Part shown: positions 19,177 through 28,968 of the stretch, piece after piece | Layout of the letters: each line of letters starts with the position of its first letter | Position numbering within the stretch: position 1 is the first letter of the stretch | Assembly (NCBI GenBank): GCA_003223645.1 | Contig: QHVT01000008.1 | Location: forward strand, 186,001-250,000 | DNA: 64,000 bases | Source: Acidobacteriota bacterium | GTDB lineage: Bacteria; Acidobacteriota; Thermoanaerobaculia; Gp7-AA8 | Reading direction: 5' to 3' | Program-made: the position numbers and the translations under genes | Notes under the pieces: generated by a model | Databases searched by the model: none | What the model saw: the letters and a program-made list of their open reading frames with translations, nothing else | Told to the model about the DNA's origin: nothing

Positions 19177-21294
19177 ATGGTGCCCCGGTTTCCTCGGTCC
19201 CTCGGATTTCTCCTTCTGACCCTTCCCCTCCTCGCGTCCATTCACAGCACTCCCGAACGAGAGCTGACTCCGCGGCAGATCGATCTCGCCGCATCGGATC
19301 AAAGCAGCGCCCGCATCGCAACGAACGGCGATTCGTTTCTCACCGTCTGGTCCGACGACCTCGGCAGGAGCATTCTCGCCGCGCGACTCGCGCCGGACGG
19401 AACGCTGATCGACACGACGCCGCTCACGATCACAACCGGCAGCAACAAGACGCGGCCCGCGATCGCGTGGGGCATCGATCGCTATCTCGTCGCGTGGCTG
19501 GAAGACAACGCGCAGGTGCGCGCGCGGCTCATCGCACCCGACGGCGCGATGTCCGACATCATCGACCTCGGCGCGCGCACGCCCGAAATCACGCCGGGCG
19601 ACACGCTGGTCGCGTTCAACGGGCGCGTGTTTCTCGTCATCGCCAACGCCAACAAACGCGCCGTGATCGTCGATCCGCAGGGGCGCGTTCTCGCATCGCA
19701 CACGATCTTCGCCAGCACCGACTTCAGCGGCGGCAACCGCGATCTCGTCGCGCTGCACGGAACGTTCTACTTCGTCTACGCGGGACTGGCAGACATCTTC
19801 GCGCTGCCGGTCGATGAGAACGCGATCGAAGGCACGCCGCGGGCGATCGCGCACACGGACCGCGTGTACGGCCTGCACGCGGCGGCGCGCAACGACGACT
19901 TTCTCGTCGGCTGGTTCAGCCTGAAGCAGACGACGGAGATCGGTTTCGTGCGCGTGACCGCGGACAGCGCTGGCGCGGTCGAGACGATGACGGAAGGATT
20001 CACGTCGCTGCAGGACGTGGTCGCGGATCGCAGCGGATATCTGCTGCTGTACGGCGACGACGCGAAGGTGCGCGCGCGGCGCATCGACGGCGTGACGCCG
20101 TTCGACGTGCGCGTGCCGCGCGGCGACATCACGCACGCCGAAGACTCCGCGAGCAACGGAACGCGGACGATCGCTGTGATCAGGCGCAGCGATCACGGCG
20201 GCGATCTCTTCGCCTCGATCCTCAGTGACGACACGCTCATCCCGATCGCGCTCGCGCCGCGCAGCCAGGAGAGCCCCGACGTCGCGGCGGCCGGCGATGT
20301 GAAGCTCGCCATTTGGCTCGAGCGGGCAACGTCGGAGGACGCAATCGCAGTGATGGCGATGCGCATCGGCGTCGATCAAGCGCCGATCCGTGTCGCCACG
20401 ATCAACATCCCCACCGTTCGCGTGGCGTCGAACGGAACCGACTGGCTGATCCTCTGGCAGCTCCTTGGAAAGTTGTATGGCGCGCGCGTGCGTCACGACG
20501 GCACGCTCCTCGATCCGGCGCCGCTCGTGCTCGCGGAGATCGCGACGCCGCTCAGCGACTCGATCGCCGTCGCGTGGGACGGCACGAGCTACGTCGCCGT
20601 CTACGCGAGCGGCGGCACGGTGCGGCAGGGAATCATCACCGCGCTGTACGCGCTGCGCATTCCGGCGAGCGGCACTCCGCCGATCGTCAATCCCGCGACC
20701 GCGATTCCGATCGCGCCGGCCGCGCTTTACAACTGGTATCCCTCGATCGCGTCCGGTCCGAACGGCTCGCTGATCGTGTGGAGCCAGTACGACCAACTGC
20801 GCGGCGTGCTGCTGTCGCGCACCAACACCGTGACGCCTGTCAATTTCCTGACAGGCAACTACGCGCGGCGTCCGGTCGTCGCGTGGAACGGCGACACGTT
20901 CCTCGTGGCGATGGGGACGTGGCAGCGCGAGCTTCGCCTCGCGCGCGTCGACGCGAACGGAAACGCGACCGAGTCGCCCGCGCGCATCCCGATCGCCGGC
21001 GAGGCCTATTCGGCGTACATGACGATCGACGTCGAGCCGTTCGCCGACGACTTCCTCGTTTACTTCGCCGACCGCGAGCTGATGGCGGCAGTAATCAATC
21101 GCGACGGTTTTCTCGTCGATGGTCCGGCCGCGGTCGGAAAAACCCTCGGCGGATCCGCGTGGTCGTTCGGTGCCGCCGGCACGCAGTTCGTCACGCAGCA
21201 CGCGATCGAACATTCGACGCTGACGTTCCGCATCTTCACGCAGTCGGTGACGAGAACACCCGACGCGACGATCAAGAGGAGAGCAGTGCGATGA
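19177..21294 (+). CDS. Secreted repeat (propeller-like) protein, paralogue 1, 705 aa
   Basis: A hydrophobic N-terminal signal (SLGFLLLTLPLLASIHS) is followed by many short beta repeats with the motif F-L-x-V/A-W plus D-G-T-x-x-D (for example DSFLTVWSDD, RYLVAWLED, DWLILWQLL, SLIVWSQYD). Such repeats form beta-propellers in many secreted proteins of soil bacteria. No catalytic motif is seen. The last base pairs overlap (ATGA) the start of a close paralogue, so the two are co-translated. The opening STPERELTPRQIDLA is nearly repeated in the paralogue (TSERELLPRQLDLA). Function unknown. Confidence 0.78.
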   Translation: MVPRFPRSLGFLLLTLPLLASIHSTPERELTPRQIDLAASDQSSARIATNGDSFLTVWSDDLGRSILAARLAPDGTLIDTTPLTITTGSNKTRPAIAWGIDRYLVAWLEDNAQVRARLIAPDGAMSDIIDLGARTPEITPGDTLVAFNGRVFLVIANANKRAVIVDPQGRVLASHTIFASTDFSGGNRDLVALHGTFYFVYAGLADIFALPVDENAIEGTPRAIAHTDRVYGLHAAARNDDFLVGWFSLKQTTEIGFVRVTADSAGAVETMTEGFTSLQDVVADRSGYLLLYGDDAKVRARRIDGVTPFDVRVPRGDITHAEDSASNGTRTIAVIRRSDHGGDLFASILSDDTLIPIALAPRSQESPDVAAAGDVKLAIWLERATSEDAIAVMAMRIGVDQAPIRVATINIPTVRVASNGTDWLILWQLLGKLYGARVRHDGTLLDPAPLVLAEIATPLSDSIAVAWDGTSYVAVYASGGTVRQGIITALYALRIPASGTPPIVNPATAIPIAPAALYNWYPSIASGPNGSLIVWSQYDQLRGVLLSRTNTVTPVNFLTGNYARRPVVAWNGDTFLVAMGTWQRELRLARVDANGNATESPARIPIAGEAYSAYMTIDVEPFADDFLVYFADRELMAAVINRDGFLVDGPAAVGKTLGGSAWSFGAAGTQFVTQHAIEHSTLTFRIFTQSVTRTPDATIKRRAVR

Positions 21295-23420
21295 GAATCG
21301 CTCGCGTCCTCACATTGATTCTTCTCGCCACGCCGGCATTCGCGATTCTTCGCGGCACGTCGGAGCGCGAGCTGCTGCCGCGGCAGCTCGATCTCGCGGA
21401 GTCCAGCCAGATGTCCGGCCGCATTGCCAGCGACGGCACGTCCTTCCTCGCAGTCTGGAACGATGCGCACAACCGGGACGGCGACATCCTCGGCGCACGG
21501 CTCGCGCAGGATGGCACGGTCGTCGACTCCGTGCCGCTCGTCGTCGCGAACACGCCGTCGAACGAGACCGAGCCCGCCGTCGCGTGGGGACGCGATCGCT
21601 ATCTCGTGGCGTGGGCCACCGAGAACGAGCCGGTGCGCGGCCGCTTCGTCACCAGCGTCGGCACGATGTCCGGCACGATTCAGATCGGGACACGCGCGGC
21701 AGCCAGCGGCTATCCGTGGGTGAGAATGGCGTTCAACGGAAGCCGGTTTCTCGTCGCTTGGTTCGAGTCCGACCAGCTCGGGTCGAGCATTCAGGGCGCG
21801 ACCGTCGATCTCGACGGTCACGTGGTCCAGCGCGAGCTCCTGCGGCCGGCAACGTTCGGATTCGAGCTCGCCGCACTGGCCGGAACGTTCTATCTCGTGC
21901 GCGTCGACGACCGTCGCGTGGTCGCCATCCCGCTCGATGACGCCATGAATCCCGGCGCCACGGTTCTCCTCGACGACTCGCCCCATCCGGTGTTGAACGT
22001 TCATGTCGCGGCGCGCGGCGATGACCTGCTGATCGCATGGACGGGCAGCTCGTCCGCAAAATACATCCAGACCGTGCGTCTCACGGCGGGCGGCGAGCAG
22101 GAACGGTGGGCGTTCGACAGCGAGCCGTCCACATTGTGGGAAGTCGTCACGGACGGCAACGGGTATCTGCTGCTCTACGGAGACTTCAGCAGCGTGCGCG
22201 CGCGGCGGCCGGGCAGCGGCGGCGAGACGATGGTCGCGATTCCTCCGCTTCCGGCGACCGTCGACAACGCCGCGAGCAACGGCTCGCGCACGATCGCGCT
22301 GATCCGTACCACCGAGTCGCTGGAGAGCAACGGAGATCTCTCGGTGTCGGTGATCGGCGAGGATCACGTCACGCCGCTCGTCGTCGCGCCACGTCATGAA
22401 ACCGATCCCGAAGTCGCGACGGCGGGCGATCGGAAACTCGCGGTCTGGACGGAATTTCTCACGGCGGAGAATCGCCTCATGGTCGCCGCCGCACGCTTCG
22501 ACGCGAACGGATCGCCGCTCGACACGCAGCCGATGGAGATCGGCTCGCTCACGACACGCGAGGGCCGTCGCCCGCGCGTCGCCAGCGACGGCAGCGGCTG
22601 GCTCGTGATCTGGGAGTACAACAGCCGCGTCCTCGGCCGCCGCATCCGCCGCAACGGCGCGTTCCTCGACGCGACTCCTCTCGACCTCGGCAGCTCCGCG
22701 AACGCAATCAGCGGCGGCCACACCGCCGTCGCCTGGGACGGCATGAGCTACCTCGTCGCGTTCACCAGCGGCACCATCGGCCGCTTCGTCTTCGTGCGAA
22801 CGTTCATCACGCGCGTTCCCTCGACCGGCAATCCGTCGCCGGCGTTTCCCATCAACGAATCCGGCAGCAACTTCTACCCCGCCATCGCCGCCGGTCCCGA
22901 CGCGGCGCTCATCGTCTGGACGACCAACGATCGACTGCGCGGCATGCTCCTTTCGCACAACGATGCGATGACGCCGGTGACGTTCTCCGTCGGGCCGGGC
23001 TATGCGCCGTCTGTGGCATGGAACCGCGACGCATTTCTCGTCGCCATCGACTCCGTTCCCTACAGCCCGGCTCGCGAGCTTCGCTGGGCGCGCGTCGACG
23101 CCTTCGGCAACGCGCTGGAGTCGTTCTCCACCATCAACGTCGGCCCCGCGTTCACACCGCCGCGCGTCCTCCCCTTCGGCGACCACTTCCTGCTGCTGTG
23201 GGCTCAGCAACATCTGTTCGGCGCGATCCTCGACCGCAACGCCAATCTCATCGAGGGCCCGGCGTTGATTGCCGAGAACGTGCAAGCCGTCGGCGCGGAC
23301 GCGGGACAGATCGTCACGTCGAAAGTCGTCGAGCACCCCACGCGCCCGTCCCGAATTTTTCTGCAGAGCGTCGAGTGGATTCCGGAGAACGTGCCGCGAC
23401 GGCGGGTGGTCCGGCATTAA
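21291..23420 (+). CDS. Secreted repeat (propeller-like) protein, paralogue 2, 709 aa
   Basis: The start at 21291 overlaps the upstream stop as ATGA, preceded by AAGAGGAGAG. It begins with a signal peptide (MRIARVLTLILLATPAFA) and has the same repeat plan as its neighbour: TSFLAVWNDAHN, RYLVAWATEN, RFLVAWFESD, GWLVIWEYN, ALIVWTTND. A longer open frame exists upstream but is only the neighbour read in another frame. Probably exported; function unknown. The tandem arrangement shows a gene duplication. Confidence 0.78.
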   Translation: MRIARVLTLILLATPAFAILRGTSERELLPRQLDLAESSQMSGRIASDGTSFLAVWNDAHNRDGDILGARLAQDGTVVDSVPLVVANTPSNETEPAVAWGRDRYLVAWATENEPVRGRFVTSVGTMSGTIQIGTRAAASGYPWVRMAFNGSRFLVAWFESDQLGSSIQGATVDLDGHVVQRELLRPATFGFELAALAGTFYLVRVDDRRVVAIPLDDAMNPGATVLLDDSPHPVLNVHVAARGDDLLIAWTGSSSAKYIQTVRLTAGGEQERWAFDSEPSTLWEVVTDGNGYLLLYGDFSSVRARRPGSGGETMVAIPPLPATVDNAASNGSRTIALIRTTESLESNGDLSVSVIGEDHVTPLVVAPRHETDPEVATAGDRKLAVWTEFLTAENRLMVAAARFDANGSPLDTQPMEIGSLTTREGRRPRVASDGSGWLVIWEYNSRVLGRRIRRNGAFLDATPLDLGSSANAISGGHTAVAWDGMSYLVAFTSGTIGRFVFVRTFITRVPSTGNPSPAFPINESGSNFYPAIAAGPDAALIVWTTNDRLRGMLLSHNDAMTPVTFSVGPGYAPSVAWNRDAFLVAIDSVPYSPARELRWARVDAFGNALESFSTINVGPAFTPPRVLPFGDHFLLLWAQQHLFGAILDRNANLIEGPALIAENVQAVGADAGQIVTSKVVEHPTRPSRIFLQSVEWIPENVPRRRVVRH

Positions 23421-23475
23421 GTTCGGGTAGGGAAAAAACTGCGGCGAGTCCCTCCGTGATGAACGGAGACGATGG

Positions 23476-24405
23476 ATGAAACGCTGGATCATGGTTCTGG
23501 TTGCGCTGCTGCTCCTCACCGCGTGCGGCACGACGACGAAACCGTGCGCGCTGATTCGCGAACATGGAGGAGTCCATGACCGCGTGCCCGTCTCGAGTCT
23601 GCCGCAACGGCCAGGGAATCCCGATCTGCAGTACCTGCAGACCGCGGCTGCCCTCTCCGCGGCGGTGTACGTCGACGTGAAGCACGAGATCAAATTGGCG
23701 GACGTCGATCCGGCGACGCTCGCGAAACCGGAGCAGAGCAAAAATCTCGCGCTGCTGCCGGCGAGCGGATGGGAAGAGCGCACCGACATCCCGCGAACCC
23801 AAATTCCCGGCAAACGCCAGACGCCCGATCTCACGTATCGCTTGTGGGTCAGCACGGATACGACCAAACCGCGCGTCGCGATGTGGGTCTTTCGCGGAAC
23901 GCACATCCCGCAGGACTACATCTCGAATCTGCGCTGGCTCACGTTCTGGCTCGGCTATGAAGACCATTACCAGCAGACCACGCGGATTACCGAAGAAATG
24001 GTGAAGTGGATTCACCGCGAATACGGCGACGACACCGTCATCTTCACGGCCGGCCACTCCCTCGGCGGCGGGCTCGCGCAGACCGCGGCGTACAAGGCAT
24101 GCGGCCAGATCCGAACGGTCTTCGCATTCGACCCGACGCCCGTCACGCACCACACCGCGAGGAACGGATGCCCATCGTCACCGAAAAACTTCTATCGCGT
24201 CTTCGAGCAGAGCGAGATCCTGTCGTACCTCCGCTTCCTCTTCCGCAAAGTGCTCGGACTGAAGGCACACGACCCGCACATCATGGAAGTGAAGGTCCAT
24301 CTCTTCAACGGCATCTTCGTCAAGGGCCACAGCATGCAGCAGCTCGCGTCGGAGCTCGCGAAGGGACTGAACAGCACGGAGCCGGTGACGTGCTCTAAAG
24401 ATTGA
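23476..24405 (+). CDS. Class 3-type lipase lipoprotein
   Basis: The N-terminus MKRWIMVLVALLLLTAC is a lipoprotein signal with an LTAC lipobox. The alpha/beta hydrolase nucleophile elbow appears as TAGHSLGGGLAQ (about residue 193), the GHSLGG form typical of fungal-type class 3 lipases, preceded by an MWVFRGTH strand likely to supply the oxyanion region. Candidate acid is FAFDPTPV, and the C-terminal histidine could be in KGHSMQQL. 309 aa. Expected to be a membrane-anchored periplasmic or outer-membrane esterase or lipase. Its last 11 bp overlap the convergent aldehyde dehydrogenase. Confidence 0.82.
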   Translation: MKRWIMVLVALLLLTACGTTTKPCALIREHGGVHDRVPVSSLPQRPGNPDLQYLQTAAALSAAVYVDVKHEIKLADVDPATLAKPEQSKNLALLPASGWEERTDIPRTQIPGKRQTPDLTYRLWVSTDTTKPRVAMWVFRGTHIPQDYISNLRWLTFWLGYEDHYQQTTRITEEMVKWIHREYGDDTVIFTAGHSLGGGLAQTAAYKACGQIRTVFAFDPTPVTHHTARNGCPSSPKNFYRVFEQSEILSYLRFLFRKVLGLKAHDPHIMEVKVHLFNGIFVKGHSMQQLASELAKGLNSTEPVTCSKD

Positions 24406-25843
24406 CCCACACGCTCTTCGTCTGCGTGTATTTCTCCAGCGCGTCTTTCCCCTGGTCGCGGCCGAAGCCCGACTCTTTGAAGCCGCCGAACGGCAGCGCG
24501 GGATCGTAGAGGTTGTACGTGTTCACCCACACCGTCCCCGCTTTGATCGCGCGGGCGATGCGGTGCGCTTTCGAGACGTCGCGCGTCCAGACGGCGGCGG
24601 CGAGTCCGTAGACGGTGGCGTTGCCTTTGGCGATCGCGTCTTCGGCGTCTTTGAAGCGGATGGTCGCGAGGACGGGGCCGAAGATTTCTTCGCGCGAGAT
24701 TTTCATGTCCGGATCGACGTCATCGAAGATCGTCGGCTGGACGAAGTAGCCCTTGCCGGTTCCGATGTCGGCGCGCTGTCCGCCGGCGACGAGTTTTGCG
24801 CCTTCGCTCTTGCCGGCTTCGATGTACGAGAGCACGGTGTCCATCTGGTCCTTCGACACGATGGCGCCGAGGCGCGTTTTCGGATGGAGAGGATCCCCGG
24901 CGGTCATTTTCGCCGCGCGCTCGGTGACCTTCGCCATCAGTTCGTCATGCGCGCCTTCTTCCACGAGAAGACGCGAGCCGGCCGCGCAGACTTCGCCTTT
25001 GCCGTAGAAGATCGCGTTGAGCGCGCCGCGCGCGGCGGCGTCGAGATCGGCGTCGGCGAAGACGATATTCGGCGATTTTCCGCCGAGCTCCAGCGACACT
25101 TTCTTCAGCGTCTTCGCCGCACGCGCCATCAGCTGCCGGCCGACTTCGGTCGAGCCGGTGAATGCGATCGCGTCGATGCCGGGATGATCGACCATCGCGT
25201 TGCCGACGACGCTGCCGCGTCCGGGAATCACGTTCAGCACCCCGGCGGGCAGTCCGCACTCCTTCGCGTACTCCGCGAATTTCAAAAGCGACAGCGACGT
25301 GTTCGATGCCGGCTTGATCACGACGGTGTTGCCGCACGCGAGCGCGGGCGCGATCTTCCACACCGCGAGCATGAGCGGAAAGTTCCACGGCGTGATCGCG
25401 CCGACGACGCCGACCGGTTCGCGCAGCGTGTACGTGAACGCGTTGTCGGCGACCGGCAGCGTCTCGCCCGTCACCTTGCCCGACCATCCCGCGAAGTAGT
25501 ACAGGCACTCCGCGGCCGCGGGCGTGTCGACGAACTGCGACTCGAAAATCGGCTTGCCGTTGTCGATCGTCTCGATGCGTCCGATCTCCTCCGCACGCGC
25601 CGAGAGCATGTCGGCGATGCGCCACATCACTTTGCCGCGATCGCGCGGCTTCATCTTCTGCCAGTCGGAGCCCGGCTCGAGCTGCGCGCGCGCGGCCTTT
25701 ACCGCCGCATCGACGTCGTCGACGCCGGCCGATGCAACGTCCGTGATTTTTTCTTCCGTCGCCGGATTGATCGTCGCGAATGTCTCACCCGACTTCGCGT
25801 CGGTGAACTCGCCGTTGATGAAGAGCTGGTTCGGGGTGCTCAT
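24395..25843 (-). CDS. NAD(P)+-dependent aldehyde dehydrogenase
   Basis: A 482 aa enzyme oxidising an aldehyde to the acid. All hallmarks are present: TPWNFPL (cofactor and oxyanion Asn), FTGSTEVGR, the general base in LELGGKSPN, the nucleophile Cys in GEVCAAGSR, and EEIFGPV. The overall sequence resembles betaine-aldehyde/phenylacetaldehyde-type dehydrogenases, but the substrate is not settled. Cytosolic. Upstream (25844-26048) lie two repeat elements and no other gene. Confidence 0.93.
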   Translation of the reverse strand: MSTPNQLFINGEFTDAKSGETFATINPATEEKITDVASAGVDDVDAAVKAARAQLEPGSDWQKMKPRDRGKVMWRIADMLSARAEEIGRIETIDNGKPIFESQFVDTPAAAECLYYFAGWSGKVTGETLPVADNAFTYTLREPVGVVGAITPWNFPLMLAVWKIAPALACGNTVVIKPASNTSLSLLKFAEYAKECGLPAGVLNVIPGRGSVVGNAMVDHPGIDAIAFTGSTEVGRQLMARAAKTLKKVSLELGGKSPNIVFADADLDAAARGALNAIFYGKGEVCAAGSRLLVEEGAHDELMAKVTERAAKMTAGDPLHPKTRLGAIVSKDQMDTVLSYIEAGKSEGAKLVAGGQRADIGTGKGYFVQPTIFDDVDPDMKISREEIFGPVLATIRFKDAEDAIAKGNATVYGLAAAVWTRDVSKAHRIARAIKAGTVWVNTYNLYDPALPFGGFKESGFGRDQGKDALEKYTQTKSVWVNL

Positions 25844-25877
25844 GCGGCGCGAAGTCTATCGTCAATCGTTGCACTGT

Positions 25878-25904
25878 GTGGCGACCGCTGCCCTCAGCGG
25901 TCGC
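25878..25904. repeat. Short palindrome, family L copy 1 (GACCGCTGCCCTCAGCGGTC)
   Basis: GCGACCGCTG and CAGCGGTCGC flank CCCT. A longer multi-copy version lies at 59212-59316. It sits 35 bp upstream of the aldehyde dehydrogenase start. Confidence 0.8.
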
Positions 25905-25950
25905 GCAAGTCGGAAACGATCAGGACGGGCGCGACGGCGTAAGGATTCAT

Positions 25951-26042
25951 CGTAGGACGTGTAGGACGAATAGGACAGATAGGACTTTCTAGGACGTCCT
26001 ATAAAGTCGTATGTGTCCTATTGGTCCTATTGGTCCTATTAA
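25951..26042. repeat. Inverted 9-bp array, family G copy 1 (TAGGACNNN unit)
   Basis: Five TAGGAC words at about 9-bp spacing on the left, then GTCCTAT words on the right. It ends 7 bp before the stop of the secreted protein gene at 26049. A second copy is at 42376-42460. Confidence 0.9.
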
Positions 26043-26048
26043 CCTCCC

Positions 26049-26906
26049 CTACTTGCCGCTCGACGACACCGTGACCGTCGCCGAGGCACCCGCCGTCGAT
26101 GCCGGATGACTGCTCGAAGTCACCGCACCCGCCGGCAATGCGACCGAGAACGTACCGGGCGAGCTGCCGCGAATCACGACGTCGACGGTGCATCGGCCGT
26201 TCGCGGGGATCGAGCCGCCGCTGAAGGCGAGCGTTCGCGAGCCGGGCTTCGCCGCCACCGTTCCTCCGCAGCTCGAGCTTCCGCCGTCGGGCGTGTTGAT
26301 GAGCGCGGACGGGTACTCCGTCGCGAAGGCGACGCCGGTCATCGCCGACGCGTTCGCATTCGTCAGCACGATCGAGAGCGTGGTCGTCTTGCCGGAGTGA
26401 ATGGCCGCCGGCGCGAACGACATCGACACTCCCGGACCGCTCGCGGGAGGCGGACCGCCGTTGACGATAAGAAGAGCGGTCGAGAAAAACGCGTTGGCTG
26501 GAACACTGCTGCTGGTCACGCTGCCGGGATCGAGCGCGTTGACCCAGAGGCCCTGCGCAGCGTTTACGGTGATCGCGAGTGCGCAGGTGGAATGCGCGGC
26601 GAGCGAGCCGCCGCTGAACGAGAACGAGTTGCTGCCCGCGGGCGCGTTGATGCTTCCGCCGCAAGTGGTGGTCGCAGGCGTGGCGCTGTTGAAGATTCCG
26701 CCCGGGTAGAGGTCCGCTGCCGCGAGTGCCGCCGCGGTGACGTCGTTCGGATTCGTGATCTCCACCGTCATCACCGACGTGCCGCCGACCGGGATCGTCA
26801 TCGGCTGAAACGACAGTCCCGCCTCGAGCGGAACCGCGGCGAATGCGAGGGCAGGAGTCAGGACGAGGACAGCGATCATTAACGCCCGACGGAAGTTCAT
26901 GCGCAC
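26049..26906 (-). CDS. Secreted DUF11/DUF7933-like repeat protein, 285 aa
   Basis: Signal peptide at the N-terminus (MNFRRALMIAVLVLTPALAFA; the start could be the ATG at 26906 or two codons later). The mature protein is two similar beta-sandwich domains of about 120 residues, each with the pattern TTTCGGSI/SSCGGTV, then a FSFSGGSLAAHSTCA/LAFSGGSIPANGRCT strand pair and a closing VTSSS. The repeated Cys pair per domain suggests one disulfide each. Such domains usually occur in large surface proteins; here they stand alone. Function unknown. Confidence 0.75.
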   Translation of the reverse strand: MRMNFRRALMIAVLVLTPALAFAAVPLEAGLSFQPMTIPVGGTSVMTVEITNPNDVTAAALAAADLYPGGIFNSATPATTTCGGSINAPAGSNSFSFSGGSLAAHSTCALAITVNAAQGLWVNALDPGSVTSSSVPANAFFSTALLIVNGGPPPASGPGVSMSFAPAAIHSGKTTTLSIVLTNANASAMTGVAFATEYPSALINTPDGGSSSCGGTVAAKPGSRTLAFSGGSIPANGRCTVDVVIRGSSPGTFSVALPAGAVTSSSHPASTAGASATVTVSSSGK

Positions 26907-26960
26907 CTCATCTCCATGCGAACTTACGGTCTCGCCTTATGAATGGATGTGCGCAGTGTA

Positions 26961-28076
26961 CTACTGGGTCGCGGCCGCAACTTCTTCGACATACGGCGTG
27001 ATCTCGAAGTTGCGCAGATACATCTGATAAATCGCTTCCATCTCCTCATCGCTGAGCGCGGGATGGTTCGAGGCGGTGGCGAATTCTTTCAGCTGCATCT
27101 CGTCGTAGATGTTCGGCAGCGCCGACACGATCGACGGGTGCGCATACAGCCAGAGCAACGCGAGCTGGCCGATCGTGATGTTGCGCGCGTCGCAGAACGG
27201 CTGCAGGCGCTCGACTTTCTGCAGGCCTTCGACCAGCCAGGAGCGCGGGCGGTGGGAGCGGTGGTCGCTCTCGTCGAATTTCGTGTCGATCGTGTACTTC
27301 CCTTCGAGCATGCCCGATGAGTGCGTGACGCGGATGAGGAACTGCGGATCCATCTCCGCCTTCCACGCGCGGAACGACGGGTCGAAGCTCGACGTCGGCT
27401 CGCACACCTTCTTCCCGGTCTCCCCCTTCATCGCCTCGGCCGCGCCCGCGTACGACGGCCCGCGCTCGGCGGCGAGCATGAACTCGCGTCCCGGATCCTG
27501 TTCGAGCACGTTGTAGATCATCTGCGTGACCGGCGCGCGGCGGACGGCATTCGCGTAGATGCCTTCGTCGCGCCAGCCGATCGCCGGCCCGAGCGAGGGA
27601 CCGTACGTCGAGATCTTTCCTTCATCTTTCAGGCGCTCGAGCGTTTCCCAATGCTCGTCCAGCATCAGCACGTTCACGCGCGGGTTGTGCGGCTGATAGA
27701 TGGCGATGTGATCGACGCCGAGTCGCGCCAGCGATTGCTCGCACGCGAAGCGGACGAACTCCGGCGACATGTTCTGCGGCAGCTCGCGCTGTCCCCGCGG
27801 ACGCTCGGGATTGTTGTAGAAGTCGTAGCCGAACTTCGTGCCGACGATGAGATCGGGATGATCCTTCAGGATCGGCTGGAGCACCGTCTCGCCGCGTCCA
27901 TTGCCGTACGCGTCGGCGGTGTCGATGTAGTTGATGCCGCGATCGATTGCCGCGCGAATGATCCGCTGCGCGTCATCGTCGCTGTACGTTCCCCACCACC
28001 CCGTCGTCACCGTCCACGTGCCGAAGCCGAGCTCCGACAGCTGAAGGTGTGTTCCGTGCAGATTTCGGTATCGCAT
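26961..28076 (-). CDS. Aldo/keto reductase
   Basis: NADPH-dependent TIM-barrel oxidoreductase of 371 aa. The catalytic tetrad is visible: Asp and Tyr in DTADAYGNG, Lys in VGTKFGYD and His in IYQPHNP. The N-terminal HLQLSELGFGTWTV and late GQLALLWLYAHPSI blocks are family typical. An internal stretch (about residues 195-240) is longer than in many members. Substrate unknown. Its start codon follows a family C repeat by 7 bp. Confidence 0.88.
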   Translation of the reverse strand: MRYRNLHGTHLQLSELGFGTWTVTTGWWGTYSDDDAQRIIRAAIDRGINYIDTADAYGNGRGETVLQPILKDHPDLIVGTKFGYDFYNNPERPRGQRELPQNMSPEFVRFACEQSLARLGVDHIAIYQPHNPRVNVLMLDEHWETLERLKDEGKISTYGPSLGPAIGWRDEGIYANAVRRAPVTQMIYNVLEQDPGREFMLAAERGPSYAGAAEAMKGETGKKVCEPTSSFDPSFRAWKAEMDPQFLIRVTHSSGMLEGKYTIDTKFDESDHRSHRPRSWLVEGLQKVERLQPFCDARNITIGQLALLWLYAHPSIVSALPNIYDEMQLKEFATASNHPALSDEEMEAIYQMYLRNFEITPYVEEVAAATQ

Positions 28077-28083
28077 GGTTCCT

Positions 28084-28154
28084 CGGTTGCGCAGTTACGC
28101 GGTCACGCGGTTGCGCGGCGTTGAGTACCGCGTAACCGCGCGACTGCGCAACCG
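28084..28154. repeat. Inverted 8-bp array, family C copy 2
   Basis: GGTTGCGC-type units and their reverse complement fill the gap from the end of the enoyl-CoA hydratase (28158) to 7 bp before the aldo/keto reductase start (28076). Confidence 0.88.
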
Positions 28155-28157
28155 CTC

Positions 28158-28949
28158 TCAGCGGCCCGTAAACGCGGGCTTCCGCCGTTGGTTATACGCC
28201 CCCAGCCCTTCCGCCGCATCCTCGCTCTGAAACAGTTGCTGCTGCAGCTCGCGCTCGAGCGCCAGCGCGGACTCGAGCGGCACTTCCCATCCCGTCTGCA
28301 CCGCGCGCTTGATCCGCCCGACCGCTTTCGACGCTTTGTTCGGCGGACAGAAGCTCTGCGCGTACTCCATCACGCGGTCCCACCATTTCTTTTCCTCGTC
28401 GTCGGGCCAGACGTAATTCACGACGCCGAGCTCCTGCGCCGATTCGAATTCGTGCAGTCCGCCTTCGATCATCAGCTCGATCGACTTCGTCTTGCCGACG
28501 AGCCGCGAGAGCCGCTGTGTTCCGCCCGTGCCCGGAAGGACGCCGAGGTTGATCTCCGGAAGGCCCCACTTGCCGCCGCCCTTGCGCGCGATGCGGATAT
28601 CGGCGGCCATCGCGATCTCGAGACCGCCGCCGACGGCGTGGCCGTTCAGCGCGGCGATGACGAGCTTCGGCGTCTGTTCGAGGCGCAGCAGCGTTTCATT
28701 CGCATGGATGCAGAAGTAGTACTTGAACTGCGGCGTGACCTCATTGAGCATCTTGATGTTCGCGCCGGCGGAGAAAAACTTCTCGCCCGCGCCGCGCAGC
28801 ACGATCACGTGCACGCTGTCATCCATCCGCGCGCGCAGGATGCAGTCATCCAGCTCGCGATTCATCTCATAGGTGTAGGTGTTCGCCGGCGGATCGTTCA
28901 GTTCAAAAATCGCGACGCCGTTTTCGACTCGATATTCAACAAGGGCCAT
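28158..28949 (-). CDS. Enoyl-CoA hydratase/isomerase family protein
   Basis: Crotonase-fold enzyme of 263 aa acting on CoA thioesters. The oxyanion-hole segments are SAGANIKML (about residue 63) and HAVGGGLEIAMAADIRIA (about residue 107); the LPEINLGVLPGTGGTQRL block carries the Glu usually involved in hydration. It lies between pfkA and the aldo/keto reductase on the same strand, with repeat elements on both sides. The precise substrate is not resolvable. Confidence 0.9.
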   Translation of the reverse strand: MALVEYRVENGVAIFELNDPPANTYTYEMNRELDDCILRARMDDSVHVIVLRGAGEKFFSAGANIKMLNEVTPQFKYYFCIHANETLLRLEQTPKLVIAALNGHAVGGGLEIAMAADIRIARKGGGKWGLPEINLGVLPGTGGTQRLSRLVGKTKSIELMIEGGLHEFESAQELGVVNYVWPDDEEKKWWDRVMEYAQSFCPPNKASKAVGRIKRAVQTGWEVPLESALALERELQQQLFQSEDAAEGLGAYNQRRKPAFTGR

Positions 28950-28968
28950 ATTCGGATTAGATCAGAAA

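Noticed and set aside
21060-23906. 948-aa antisense frame over the second propeller protein
   Set aside because: Same shadow character, spans two plus-strand genes with signal peptides.
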